Shown here: positions 18,225-27,279 of the stretch, piece by piece
How positions within the stretch are numbered: the stretch's first letter is position 1
Layout: each line of letters opens with the position of its first letter
Position numbers and translations under genes: made by a program
Source of the DNA: Prevotella sp.
GTDB taxonomy: Bacteria; Bacteroidota; Bacteroidia; Bacteroidales; Bacteroidaceae
Assembly: GCA_017471245.1 (NCBI GenBank)
Contig: JAFUVB010000047.1
Coordinates: forward strand, 24,835 to 88,834
Length of the DNA: 64,000 nucleotides
Direction: 5' to 3'
The notes under the pieces: model-generated
The model's input: the letters and a program-made list of their open reading frames with translations, nothing else
The model's database searches: none
Told to the model about the DNA's origin: nothing

Positions 18225-19670
18225 TTAGAAAATGAGCATTGACAGTGCATAGGCCACCAGCGTGGCAGTTACCACATGAATCAGGCCGGGCATCATGAAC
18301 GAGTGGTTCAGCAGGTATTTACCGATGACGGTGGTGCCTGAACGGTCGAAGTTCACGGTGGCAATGTCTGATGGATAGTTGGGAATGAAGAAGTAGCCAT
18401 ACACAGAAGGAAGCACTCCGAGCAGCACCGGTCCCGGGATACCTAACGAATAGGCGAGCGGAAGCATGGAAACCACCACCGCACCCTGGGAGTTGATCAG
18501 CACTGAAACGAGGAAGAACACAAAGGCTATCGACCAGTTATACTTGGCAACAATGTCGCTGAGCATGGCCTGCATCTCGTTGGTGTAGTTAGAGAAATAG
18601 GTGTCAGCCAGCCACGCAATGCCGAAGATGGCGACCACTGCCACCATTCCCGACTGCCAGACAGCCCCATGCACGGCTTTCACCGGCGATGCATTGCAGA
18701 ACAATATCATGATGGCTGCGGCTGAAATCATCACAATCTGGATCACCACATTCATCTTCAGCTGGACGGTTGACGCCTCGGTGATGCCCGGGATGAGCAC
18801 GTTTGCCTTTGCAAGAGCGGCGGCTGAAGCCACCGTTCCGTCGCTAAAGGTGAAGTCGGGCGCATCTTTCACGGCCTTGATGGTGGAGTAGGTGGGGAGA
18901 ATATCCTGGAAAATGGCGAACAAAACGATGATGCAGAGTGCGCCGAGGAACACGTAAACGGCATTCTTTGCCGACTGCGGAATCTCTTTGTCGAGCGTTG
19001 TTGCATTCGAACCGTAGATGTATTCGCGCTGGATGGGATCCTTCAGCTTGGCCTGGAACTCAGGATCCTTGTCGAGGTCCTTGCCGCGATGATAGGAGGC
19101 AGCAGCGGCAGCCATCAGTCCGCATACACATGCCGGGAACGAAATCATCAGCACTTGCGGGATGCTAACGTCGAATCCGTTGGCGTTGGAGATGGTCACG
19201 AAAGCAACCACGGCAGCTGCAATGGGCGAACACGTGATACCCACCTGCGAGGCAATGGATGCCACACCGCACGGGCGCTCCGGTCGGATGCCCTGTTTCA
19301 GCGAGATGTCGCAGATGATCGGCATGAGCGTGTAAACCACATGGCCTGTTCCCACCAGCACCGTCAGGATAAACGTGCAGAAAGGAGCCAGGAATGTGAT
19401 GCGGTCGGGATGCTTCCTGAGCATCTTCTCCGCAATCTGGATGAGCCAGTCCATACCCCCCGAAGCCTGCATGATGCCAGCACAGGTAACGGCGGCAATG
19501 ATGATGTAGATAACATCGGTGGGTGGGGAACCGGGCTTCATGCCGAAGCCGAACACGAGTAGGGCGAGACCGATGCCGGAAATGGCGCCCAGCGCCAGTG
19601 ATCCGTATCGAGAGCCTACATACAGAGCCAATAAAACAATCAGCAACTGTAGAATCATTGTGAAACTCAT
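18225..19670 (-). CDS. Anaerobic C4-dicarboxylate transporter (Dcu family), first copy
   Basis: The 481-residue protein closely resembles its downstream neighbour along its whole length (for example ASGGMDWLIQIAEKMLR, RPERPCGVASIASQVGI and IPNYPSDIATVNFDRSGTT), so the pair arose by tandem duplication. They diverge most in the loop around 250-300, where this copy has AVKDAPDFTFSDGTVAS. Differing loops may reflect different affinity or substrate. No -7 box was obvious; the promoter presumably lies in 19671-19760. Confidence 0.92.
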   Translation of the reverse strand: MSFTMILQLLIVLLALYVGSRYGSLALGAISGIGLALLVFGFGMKPGSPPTDVIYIIIAAVTCAGIMQASGGMDWLIQIAEKMLRKHPDRITFLAPFCTFILTVLVGTGHVVYTLMPIICDISLKQGIRPERPCGVASIASQVGITCSPIAAAVVAFVTISNANGFDVSIPQVLMISFPACVCGLMAAAAASYHRGKDLDKDPEFQAKLKDPIQREYIYGSNATTLDKEIPQSAKNAVYVFLGALCIIVLFAIFQDILPTYSTIKAVKDAPDFTFSDGTVASAAALAKANVLIPGITEASTVQLKMNVVIQIVMISAAAIMILFCNASPVKAVHGAVWQSGMVAVVAIFGIAWLADTYFSNYTNEMQAMLSDIVAKYNWSIAFVFFLVSVLINSQGAVVVSMLPLAYSLGIPGPVLLGVLPSVYGYFFIPNYPSDIATVNFDRSGTTVIGKYLLNHSFMMPGLIHVVTATLVAYALSMLIF

Positions 19671-19994
19671 AGATGAAAGTGTTTAATAGATGTTATACGT
19701 TAGTTGTTATTTTAATTATTTCATGACATTCAGCATGTAATTCATGATGCTCTGCAATATATTCCATGATATTCTGCAAATTTAATCAAAAAAGCCTTAA
19801 AACCAAAATAATTTCGATAAAAAATTGCCTGTTGGCGATTATTTTCATGCTGTGCGCGACCACATGCTTTCATTTTGCTCGCGCTCATCCCGCCTTTCCC
19901 AACCGTTTTTTAGCGCAGCTGAAAACCATGCAGCAATGTTTGAACATCAAAAACATTTGGTTTTAAAGATTGGAAGCATAGGTTTTTCTCAAGA

Positions 19995-20695
19995 GTGAAT
20001 GCATATAGGGCTTATAAGGCTTATAGGGCATATAAGCCCTATGAGACTAATAGGATTAGAAAAAACATAGGTATTGGAGCCTCAAAGCATAGGTTTTGAT
20101 GATTGAAAGCATAGGTTTTGATGATTGAAAGCATAGGTTTTGATGATTGAAAGCATAGGTTTTGATGATTGAAAACATAGGTTTTGATGATTGAAAGCCC
20201 ATGTTTTGAGATGCTGGAGCAAGTGAAAGTGGCAGGAATCGATGCTTCATCACCATCTCCTACAGAGCATAAAAAACGGTTTTATGCCGCACCTGAGCAT
20301 AAAGTGCAGATATTCAGACGTTTAGAGGATTTTATCCCGCACCCGCTGCGTCACCTGCTGCGACACCTGATGAGGTTTTTCCTGACCATTTTTCATGTGT
20401 TTGTGATGATTTCTGTCCTTTTGCTCCAATTTTCTATCCGATTTCACCAATTTTCTTTGTAATTGTGTCCGCAAACAATGCCTTCTGAAAGGTTAAAATT
20501 GTTGTCGTGGATTTTTACTTTCGCCTCGCAACCATCTGAATATCAAGTTGTTGTGTTGTTGAGTATTCTTACTATTTCGCCGTTTTTCCACAAAATTACC
20601 CATCTGGTGACGCAGCAGGTGACGCAGTGGGTGCGGGATAAAACTCGCTAAACGTCTGAATATCTGTGAGTTATGTGCAGGTGTCGGATAACTGA
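19995..20695 (+). repeat. 0.7-kb dispersed non-coding element (copy 2)
   Basis: This segment aligns with the reverse complement of 36965-37640 over almost its whole length. In order it holds ATAGGGCTTATA-type short repeats, a 22-base tandem array, a unique segment starting GGCAGGAATCGATGC, a long inverted-repeat arm (20282-20376), about 215 bases of spacer including GTCGTGGATTTTTACTTTCG, and the opposite arm (20591-20690). Short ORFs are not conserved between copies, so it is most likely non-coding. Confidence 0.8.
20062..20215 (+). repeat. 22-bp tandem array, 7 units
   Basis: The marker CATAGG or its variant occurs at 20066, 20088, 20110, 20132, 20154, 20176 and 20198, an exact 22-base period. 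Central units read AAAGCATAGGTTTTGATGATTG and are identical; outer units are degenerate. Confidence 0.9.
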
Positions 20696-20741
20696 AATCA
20701 TTATTTATGGGAGTGAAATTGAGTTGCCGAGGTGTCCATGT

Positions 20742-20937
20742 GGTGTAGTAACCACTCAGCAGCCCCAAATAGCCCCACTCTGCAAATCTTAAAAAAGAGT
20801 CGCCTACGGCGAGAAATCTTACAAATCTATTCAAAATCGTTCAAATCTCCTTTTCTTTTTTTTGTAAGATTTGGTCAGATTTGTATGATTTCTGCCCCTG
20901 AAGGGGCACTCTTCTTGAGGTTGCTGAGTGGCTACGT
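20742..20937. repeat. Inverted repeats and hairpins before nadE
   Basis: GTAGTAACCACTCAGCA (from 20745) is nearly complementary to TTGCTGAGTGGCTAC (20921-20935). Between them AATCTTACAAATC and GTAAGATTTG-type sequences also pair, and TGCCCC/GGGGCA (20893-20908) forms a compact hairpin. No gene is credible here. Confidence 0.6.
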
Positions 20938-20969
20938 GATGTGCTGGAATCGTTAATCTTCTGAAAACA

Positions 20970-21001
20970 TTTGCCGATTACGCCAATTTTTCTTATATTT
21001 G
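20970..21001 (+). promoter_or_regulatory. Promoter of nadE
   Basis: A TTTG at 20970-20973 and TATATTTG at 20994-21001 are separated by 20 bases, a full match to the Bacteroidetes -33/-7 promoter. It predicts a leader of about 105 bases. Confidence 0.8.
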
Positions 21002-21111
21002 CACAATAATTACCACGATGCATCCTGCTTTCATGGGCTGTGGCGGCAGAAACCAAGCATCAGGCAGGGCAAAGGGTAAGACAGAAATCATTAAAGAGAA
21101 AACAAAGGTTT

Positions 21112-23049
21112 ATGCAAAACGGATTTATAAAAGTGGCTGCTGCCATCCCGGCGGTGAAGGTTGCCGACTGTGCTTACAACGTGGAGAAGATGAAAGACAT
21201 GATTGCCCAGGCCGAAAGCCAGGGCGTGGAAATCATCGTTTTCCCCGAACTGGGAATCACCGGCTATACCTGTCAGGACCTGTTTCGCCAGCAGTCGCTG
21301 CTCGAACATGCCGAGAGGGGAGTGATGGAACTGATGGATTTCACGCGCAAGATGGATGTCATCGTCATCGCGGGCTTGCCCGTGGTGGTGGGCGACCTGC
21401 TTCTCAACTGTGCCGCAGTGATACAGAAAGGCGGCATCCTCGCCCTCATTCCCAAGACATACCTGCCCAACTACAGCGAGTTCTATGAGAAACGCTGGTT
21501 TGCTTCCTCACAGGATCTGGAACCGACAGAGATCCGCTTTGCAGGAAACCGCACGACGGTGACACCCGAACCGACGCTCTTTCAGACCGCCGACGGCGTG
21601 AAGTTCGGCGTGGAGATATGCGAAGACGTGTGGGCGCCTGCCCCGCCGAGCAACCGTCTGGCACTTGCCGGAGCCGACCTCATATTCAATCTCTCGGCAA
21701 GCGACGAGCTGATAGGCAAGCACAGCTATCTGCTGAGTCTGCTGGCACAGCAGAGCGCGCGCACCATAACAGGCTATATCTACAGCGGCTGCGGCTTTGG
21801 CGAGAGCACGCAGGATGTGGTGTATGGCGGCAACGCATTGATCTTTGAGAACGGAAGGCTGTTGGAGGAGGCAGAACGGTTCTCGCTCGAACCGCAGATG
21901 ACGGTTTCGCAAATCGATGTGGACAAACTGCGCACCGAGCGCCGCACAAACAGCACCTATGTGAATGCGCAACGCGGCAATCAGGCACGCGTGATCGACT
22001 GCCATACCATAGCTCGCCGCGAGTTCGAACTGATACGCGACGTTGATCCGCATCCGTTTATACCAAAGTCGGATGACATGAAACGCAGCTGCGACGAGAT
22101 ATTCAACATCCAAGTGTGCGGACTTGCCAAGCGAATCGTACACACCAACAGCAAAAAGGTGATCCTCGGCATCAGCGGAGGTCTCGACAGCACGCTGGCG
22201 CTCTTGGTTTGCGTGAAGACATTCGACAAGCTCGGCCTGCCGAGAGAAGGCATCATCGGAGTGACCATGCCCGGTTTCGGCACCACCGACCGCACCTATC
22301 GCAATGCCGTTTCGCTGATGAAGAACCTCGGCATCACGATGAAGGAAATCAACATCGCCAAATCGGTGATGCAACACTTCGAAGACATCGGTCACGATGT
22401 GTCGGTTCACGACGTGACATACGAGAACTCGCAGGCACGCGAGCGCACGCAGATACTGATGGATCTTACCAACGAGCTGGGCGGACTGGTGGTCGGAACG
22501 GGCGACCTGAGCGAACTGGCGCTCGGATGGGCTACCTATAACGGCGACCACATGTCGATGTACGGCGTGAATGCCAGCGTTCCCAAAACGCTGATTCAAT
22601 ACTTGGTGCGCCACGTTGCCGATGAATTCGGCAAGAGCGAGGGCAGCGACGCAGGCACAAAATCCATCTTGCTCGATATCCTCGACACGCCCATCTCGCC
22701 GGAACTGATACCTGCCGACGAGCAGGGAAACATCAAGCAGAAGACAGAAGACCTGGTGGGTCCCTACGAACTGCACGATTTCTTCCTCTATTATTTCCTG
22801 CGTTTCGGCTTCTTTCCGCGCAAGATCTACCTCCTGGCATGCAAAGCGTTTGTCGGTGCATATGAAAAAGAGGTGATCAAAAAGTGGCTCACCACATTCA
22901 CGCGGCGCTTTTTCTCGCAGCAGTTCAAACGGTCGTGCCTGCCCGATGGTCCCAAAGTGGGCAGCGTGAGCCTGAGTCCGCGCGGCGATTGGCGCATGCC
23001 GTCGGATGCAAGCAGTGCCTTGTGGTTGCAGGAGTGCGAACAGTTGTAG
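21112..23049 (+). CDS. nadE: Glutamine-dependent NAD+ synthetase
   Basis: The start at 21112 gives MQNGFIKVAAAIP and a 645-residue protein, normal for the two-domain enzyme; a longer in-frame start at 21040 is not needed. The N-terminal amidase (nitrilase fold) has E46 in FPELG, K115 in IPKTYLPNY and C170 in GVEICEDVW. The C-terminal synthetase has the PP-loop GISGGLDST (353-361) and GTGDLSELALGW. It uses ammonia from glutamine to amidate deamido-NAD in the cytoplasm. It is a single gene with its own promoter. Confidence 0.95.
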   Translation: MQNGFIKVAAAIPAVKVADCAYNVEKMKDMIAQAESQGVEIIVFPELGITGYTCQDLFRQQSLLEHAERGVMELMDFTRKMDVIVIAGLPVVVGDLLLNCAAVIQKGGILALIPKTYLPNYSEFYEKRWFASSQDLEPTEIRFAGNRTTVTPEPTLFQTADGVKFGVEICEDVWAPAPPSNRLALAGADLIFNLSASDELIGKHSYLLSLLAQQSARTITGYIYSGCGFGESTQDVVYGGNALIFENGRLLEEAERFSLEPQMTVSQIDVDKLRTERRTNSTYVNAQRGNQARVIDCHTIARREFELIRDVDPHPFIPKSDDMKRSCDEIFNIQVCGLAKRIVHTNSKKVILGISGGLDSTLALLVCVKTFDKLGLPREGIIGVTMPGFGTTDRTYRNAVSLMKNLGITMKEINIAKSVMQHFEDIGHDVSVHDVTYENSQARERTQILMDLTNELGGLVVGTGDLSELALGWATYNGDHMSMYGVNASVPKTLIQYLVRHVADEFGKSEGSDAGTKSILLDILDTPISPELIPADEQGNIKQKTEDLVGPYELHDFFLYYFLRFGFFPRKIYLLACKAFVGAYEKEVIKKWLTTFTRRFFSQQFKRSCLPDGPKVGSVSLSPRGDWRMPSDASSALWLQECEQL

Positions 23050-23118
23050 CCGGTTTGGGAGGTGAGCGTGCGAAACAGAACGAGGCAATAATATGCGCAA
23101 AAACGCGTTATTCAATTA

Positions 23119-24579
23119 ATGAAAGCATTCTGTAGGTCGATATTCTTGACGGTTGTGCTGGTGCTGGCAGCCTGTTCCGACGGTGATTCGTTCAGTGATT
23201 CGCCGTCGCGGTTGCTGTCGTTTTCTGTCGATTCGGTCAAGATGGATACCGTTTTCTCGCGTGTTCCCACTCCCACGAAGTCGTTTTGGGTGTACAATCG
23301 CTCAGGCAGCGGCATCAGATGCAGCAAGATCAGTCTCGCCAATGGTAATCAGACGGGCTATCGCGTGAATGTGGATGGCATCTATCTGAGTGCTTCCGCA
23401 GGCTTCCAAGCCCAGAATGTTGAAATCCGCGACAAAGACAGCATCCGCGTTTTCGTGGAACTCACGGCACCCGAAAATGGCATCTCATCACCCCAGGAGC
23501 ATGAAGACGATCTGGTTTTTACGCTGGAGAGCGGCGTGGAACAGCGCGTCTGCCTGCATGCCTACACATGGGATGCTGAGATGATCGACAATATGGTGGT
23601 GAGCAGCGATTGCGAATTGAGCGGAGAAACGCCGACCATCATCTACGGAGGAATCACGATTGACGAGGGTGCCACGCTGACCATCAGCGGCGGAAAGACC
23701 CTCTATTTCCACCATGGCAGCGGTATCGATGTGCATGGCAGGCTTGTCATCGAGGGAACAGCTGAGAAGAACGTGGTGTTGCGGGGCGACCGCACCGACA
23801 ATATGTTCGATTACCTGCCCTACGACCTTGTGAGCGGGCAGTGGAGCGGTATCGTTTTTCATGAGAATTCTTACGACAACATCATTAGTTACGCAGATAT
23901 CCACAGCACATACAATGGGATTGTGTGCGACTCTGCCGATGTCTCGAAAACCAAACTGAGGTTGGAGAACAGCACGATTCATAATTGTCAGGGCGCAGGT
24001 CTGCAGGCGCGCAGCTGCAAACTGCACGTTGTCAACTCGCAAATCACCAACACGCTGGGCAGTTGCCTCGATGTGAGCGGGGGAGATGTCGTGATTCAGC
24101 ATGCAACCCTGGCGCAGTTCTATCCGTTTGACTCTGAAAGAGGCGCCGCCCTTGCCTTCTCCAACGGAAAAGAATTGCCCCTGAAGCTGCGCTGCTACAA
24201 CTCGCTGATCACCGGATATGCCGAAGATGTGGTGATGGGAACGCAGGCAGACGATGATGCCGACTTCGATTATATGTTCGTATCATCCATCATCCGCATG
24301 CCCGAAGTATTCTTGCCGGAAGAGAAGACCGAAGGGAGAAAAGACGTGGCAGACACGCTGCATTTCCAAAAGGTGGTGTTCGAGGATCCTGCAGATACCC
24401 TTTCCCTGGGTGAGAAGCATTTCGTGAAGGTTGATATCAACACGCAACACTATGATTTTCAGCTGAGCAATGCTTCAGCGGCGATAGATTTCGGCTCTCC
24501 AGAGTATGCACTGCCAGCCGACCGTAAGGGCAGAAAGCGTGACGACAAGCCCGATGCCGGATGCTTCGAGCGGCAATAA
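23119..24579 (+). CDS. Lipoprotein with right-handed beta-helix repeats
   Basis: The signal peptide ends in a lipobox (LAAC, Cys19), so it is probably lipid anchored. After an N-terminal beta-sandwich-like part (about 35-155), residues about 165-400 form short parallel beta turns (TLTISGGKTLYFH, GIDVHGRLVIEG, AGLQARSCKLHVVNSQI) typical of pectate-lyase-like beta-helix proteins. The C-terminus ends KPDAGCFER, as in many Bacteroidetes surface lipoproteins. Such proteins often bind or cleave glycans; no catalytic site could be identified. Confidence 0.8.
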   Translation: MKAFCRSIFLTVVLVLAACSDGDSFSDSPSRLLSFSVDSVKMDTVFSRVPTPTKSFWVYNRSGSGIRCSKISLANGNQTGYRVNVDGIYLSASAGFQAQNVEIRDKDSIRVFVELTAPENGISSPQEHEDDLVFTLESGVEQRVCLHAYTWDAEMIDNMVVSSDCELSGETPTIIYGGITIDEGATLTISGGKTLYFHHGSGIDVHGRLVIEGTAEKNVVLRGDRTDNMFDYLPYDLVSGQWSGIVFHENSYDNIISYADIHSTYNGIVCDSADVSKTKLRLENSTIHNCQGAGLQARSCKLHVVNSQITNTLGSCLDVSGGDVVIQHATLAQFYPFDSERGAALAFSNGKELPLKLRCYNSLITGYAEDVVMGTQADDDADFDYMFVSSIIRMPEVFLPEEKTEGRKDVADTLHFQKVVFEDPADTLSLGEKHFVKVDINTQHYDFQLSNASAAIDFGSPEYALPADRKGRKRDDKPDAGCFERQ

Positions 24580-24594
24580 GGATGGCATTTAAGG

Positions 24595-24684
24595 AATAAA
24601 AAGCTTTATATACAAGAACAAAAAGCTTCATATACAAGAATAAAAAGCTTCAAGAGAAAGAACAATTAACTTCATATACGTAAG
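24595..24684 (+). repeat. 22-bp-period tandem repeat, 4 units, abutting cdd start
   Basis: Units start at 24595, 24617, 24639 and 24661. The consensus is AAnAAAAAGCTTCATATACAAG; the last unit is 24 bases long and ends directly at the ATG of cdd, so the array supplies the leader and ribosome binding region. Confidence 0.88.
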
Positions 24685-25164
24685 ATGAAAGATATAGTTT
24701 TACAATCAAACATCAAGCTCTGTCAGTTGGATGAGTTGGATGAACAGGGCAGAAGGCTCGTTGAAATGGCAAAGAAAGCCACTGAAAACAGTTATTCGCC
24801 ATATTCCAATTTCGCAGTCGGGGCAGCCTTGCGATTAGCCGACGGCCGCGAGATGATAGGTGCCAATCAGGAGAACGCCGCGTTTCCCGTGGGATTGTGT
24901 GCAGAAAGGGCAGCCATCTATGCAGCTCAGTCGCAGCATCCCGACCAGCCAATCGTTGCCATAGCCATAGCAGCGCGCAACAGCAAGGGGCTTATGGCGG
25001 AGCCGATCAGCCCATGCGGGTCGTGCCGTCAGGTGATGATCGAGATGGAGCAGCGCTATTCGTGCAGCATAAAGATCTATCTGTATGGCACCGAAGGCAC
25101 TTACGTGATCGACAGCATCCGCGACCTGATGCCTTTATCGTTTGTTGATGAATCGATGAAATAG
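24685..25164 (+). CDS. cdd: Cytidine deaminase
   Basis: The 159-residue protein has the full cytidine deaminase signature: NSYSPYSNFAVGAAL, GANQENAAFPVGLCAERAA (zinc Cys and catalytic Glu) and PCGSCRQ (two zinc Cys). It deaminates cytidine and deoxycytidine for pyrimidine salvage as a small cytoplasmic tetramer. Its 5' leader consists of 22-base tandem repeats, so expression could vary with repeat number, which is inference. Confidence 0.94.
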   Translation: MKDIVLQSNIKLCQLDELDEQGRRLVEMAKKATENSYSPYSNFAVGAALRLADGREMIGANQENAAFPVGLCAERAAIYAAQSQHPDQPIVAIAIAARNSKGLMAEPISPCGSCRQVMIEMEQRYSCSIKIYLYGTEGTYVIDSIRDLMPLSFVDESMK

Positions 25165-25191
25165 TTTTTTTGAGTATTATAAACATTTGTT

Positions 25192-26082
25192 ATGATGAAT
25201 CCGATGGGCGACTATGCACGTTTCACAGTGGAACGTGAGCAGCCCTTGTTAGAGTTTTTGTTGGAAAACGTGGATGGCATGAGCCGCACGAGAATAAAGG
25301 CTGTGCTGAAAGGTCATGGCGTGATGGTCGACGGAATGTGCGTAACCCAGTTCGACATGATGCTCCAGCCAAAGATGAAGGTGATGGTGAGCAAGACGAA
25401 ACGCAACATGGAGGTGCTGCAAAGCCGATTCTTGAAAATCGTATATGAAGATCAGTGGCTTGTGGTTATCGAGAAGAATGTGGGCATACTATCCATGGCT
25501 GCCGGGCATTCTTCGTTGAACGTGAAGACGATATTAGACAAATATTTCCAAAATACAAAGCAAAAGTGCACGGCTCATGTGGTTCACCGCCTCGACCGCG
25601 ACACAAGCGGGTTGATGATCTATGCCAAAGACATGAAGACCGAGCAGAAACTGGAACAAGAATGGCACGATATCGTATACGACCGCCGTTATGTGGCGGT
25701 GGTGAGCGGATGTGTTGAGCAGGAAGGAGGCACCATTTCCAGTTGGCTGAAGGACAATAAGTCGTATTTCACCTATTCTTCGCCTGTCGATAACGGAGGA
25801 AAATATGCCGTCACTCATTTCCACACGCTTCGCCGTTCCAAGGATTATTCGCTGGTGGAGTTTGTGTTGGAGACCGGCAGGAAGAATCAGATACGCGTGC
25901 ATACGGCCGATATCGGCTGTCCTGTATGTGGCGATACGAAGTATGGAAACGGTGATGATCCCATCGGCCGCCTATGTCTCCATGCCTACGTGTTGTGCTT
26001 TGAGCATCCGGTAACTCATGAGCAGATGGAATTCAGTACGCCTATTCCGTCGGCATTTCTCAATATTGTGAACAAAGATTAA
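25192..26082 (+). CDS. RluA-family RNA pseudouridine synthase
   Basis: The 296-residue protein has an N-terminal S4-like RNA-binding region (about 15-70) and the pseudouridine synthase core. HRLDRDTSG includes the catalytic Asp135; GRKNQIRVHTADIGCPVCGD and RLCLHAYVLCFEHP follow. It isomerises uridine in rRNA or tRNA; the target cannot be told between RluC/D/A types. It lies 27 bases after cdd. A dispersed iteron repeat follows the stop codon. Confidence 0.9.
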   Translation: MMNPMGDYARFTVEREQPLLEFLLENVDGMSRTRIKAVLKGHGVMVDGMCVTQFDMMLQPKMKVMVSKTKRNMEVLQSRFLKIVYEDQWLVVIEKNVGILSMAAGHSSLNVKTILDKYFQNTKQKCTAHVVHRLDRDTSGLMIYAKDMKTEQKLEQEWHDIVYDRRYVAVVSGCVEQEGGTISSWLKDNKSYFTYSSPVDNGGKYAVTHFHTLRRSKDYSLVEFVLETGRKNQIRVHTADIGCPVCGDTKYGNGDDPIGRLCLHAYVLCFEHPVTHEQMEFSTPIPSAFLNIVNKD

Positions 26083-26093
26083 TAATATAAGTA

Positions 26094-26225
26094 GATGAAC
26101 ACCATATATCTTGTATCAAAACAACGGAGTTTTATCTTATACCAAAACAACGGATTTCACGGATTTCACGGATGTTTCCTGAGTAGCGTTAATCCGTAAA
26201 ATCCGTAGAATCCGTTGTTCTGAAT
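26094..26225 (+). repeat. Dispersed 3'-flanking repeat with AACAACGGAT iterons (copy 2)
   Basis: GATGAACAC, two CAAAACAACGGA motifs separated by TTATCTTATAC, ATTTCACGGATTTCACGG and ACGGATGTTTC appear in the same order as in the copy after prmA, and then ATCCGTAGAATCCGTTGTT reverses the motif. It begins 12 bases after a stop codon, like the other copy. Confidence 0.72.
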
Positions 26226-26266
26226 ATAGCATAGTTGTATAAACTAAAAATGAATAGTTTCTTAAA

Positions 26267-26419
26267 ATGGAAAATTACTATTATTATATACTGGCAATCA
26301 TCGTTTTGGTTGTTGTGTTTCTTGCCATCAAAAAAGTGGCGAGCTGCCTGATTAAAAGCATTGTCATGCTTGTCATCATAGCATTGCTCGCCTATGTGTG
26401 GTATTATTACTTCAGATGA
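26267..26419 (+). CDS. Small hydrophobic membrane protein (50 aa)
   Basis: An ATG at 26267 opens a 50-codon frame: a short polar start (MENYYYY), a helix (about 7-22), a two-Lys turn (IKKVAS) and a second helix (about 27-45) ending WYYYFR. The two-helix hairpin and aromatic ends look like a real small inner-membrane protein rather than chance. An overlapping ATG at 26250 in another frame yields a less plausible peptide. The function is unknown. Confidence 0.6.
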   Translation: MENYYYYILAIIVLVVVFLAIKKVASCLIKSIVMLVIIALLAYVWYYYFR

Positions 26420-26485
26420 TTCGGCGAATCATGGCGCTGTGTCGTTTGTATTGCTACAGCTGATACGGCGAAACATGGCGCGGTG

Positions 26486-27127
26486 TCATCTGTTCATGTC
26501 GAAACCAAGGCGGATACCGTCGTAGTTGCCGGCGATTTCGCTCACTGCCGACAGTGTGCTGTTGCCGCTGATTGAACCGAGCACCTGCATCACGGAAATC
26601 AGTTTCTTTGATTCGAAAGTAAGACTCATGCCGTTTGCCGAGCGTGCCAGGTATCCGTTCATGTTGAACAGCAATGTCTTCAGCGCGATGCTTCCCGATT
26701 TTGCATCATAATCGTAAGTGCCGCTGATGCTTTTTCCGTCAACTTTTGCCGAGAACGTATTGTCTTCCTTGAATGTGAAATAGGTGTTGCTGCTGCTCAC
26801 GCCCAAAGAATTGTATGTGGGAAGCAGCTTTTCTTTTACCTCTGTGGCAATAATCTCGCCTCCTGCCTTAGCCAAGAGCTTCTCAGAAGTGAATGCGCAT
26901 CCGGGAGAGTTGTATTTCCATGTGCCGATAACTTCTTCCTGCGTTAGTTTAGTGCCGCCAATCACATTGTAGAGAATGTTTGTGAGCGTGCCGGTGTTGG
27001 TTGCTGCACCAATAACGCTGCCGAGAACATTGCCTAATGTGGACAAATCACTGCCTCCAGTGCCAGAAACACCGCACGATGTGAGTGTTGCTGCCAATGC
27101 CAATGCATAAAATGTTTTCTTTTTCAT
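26486..27127 (-). CDS. Lipoprotein resembling DUF4923
   Basis: The 213-residue protein has a lipoprotein signal (MKKKTFYALALAATLTSC) with Cys18. A Gly/Thr/Leu-rich segment (GNVLGSVIGAATNTGTLTNI) is followed by GTWKYNSPGCAFTSEKLLAKAGG and the beta-rich FTFKEDNTFSAKVDGKSISG. This pattern recalls the Bacteroidales DUF4923 family of cell-surface lipoproteins with a lipocalin-like fold; no function is known. It lies downstream of the HD gene, separated by a 44-base tandem repeat. Confidence 0.8.
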   Translation of the reverse strand: MKKKTFYALALAATLTSCGVSGTGGSDLSTLGNVLGSVIGAATNTGTLTNILYNVIGGTKLTQEEVIGTWKYNSPGCAFTSEKLLAKAGGEIIATEVKEKLLPTYNSLGVSSSNTYFTFKEDNTFSAKVDGKSISGTYDYDAKSGSIALKTLLFNMNGYLARSANGMSLTFESKKLISVMQVLGSISGNSTLSAVSEIAGNYDGIRLGFDMNR

Positions 27128-27147
27128 TTTCTTTCAATTAATTGTTT

Positions 27148-27279
27148 ATCAGTAAATTATTTGTTGTTATTATCTGTTCCGTCGGTATTTTATCAGTATA
27201 TCATTTGTTGTTGTTATCTGTTTCGTCGGTATTTTGTCAGAAAATTATTTGTTGTTGTTATCTGTCTTGTCTGTATTGT
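27148..27279. repeat. Three 44-bp (2 x 22) tandem repeats overlapping a stop codon
   Basis: Units of exactly 44 bases start at 27148, 27192 and 27236, with the shared core ATTTGTTGTTGTTATCTG and TCGGTATTTT. The third unit contains the stop codon and the last codons (DNTDKTDNNNK) of the minus-strand HD gene. Confidence 0.9.

Noticed and set aside
20062-20215. Possible CRISPR array
   Set aside because: The 22-base units are directly adjacent with no unique spacers, and no cas genes are present anywhere in the window.
20184-20462. 92-codon ORF inside the dispersed element as a gene
   Set aside because: The matching frame is interrupted in the copy at 36965-37640, so it is not conserved as coding.
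21508-23115. Long antisense reading frame opposite nadE
   Set aside because: The sense strand encodes an intact NAD synthetase with all catalytic residues, so the antisense frame is a by-product of its codon use.
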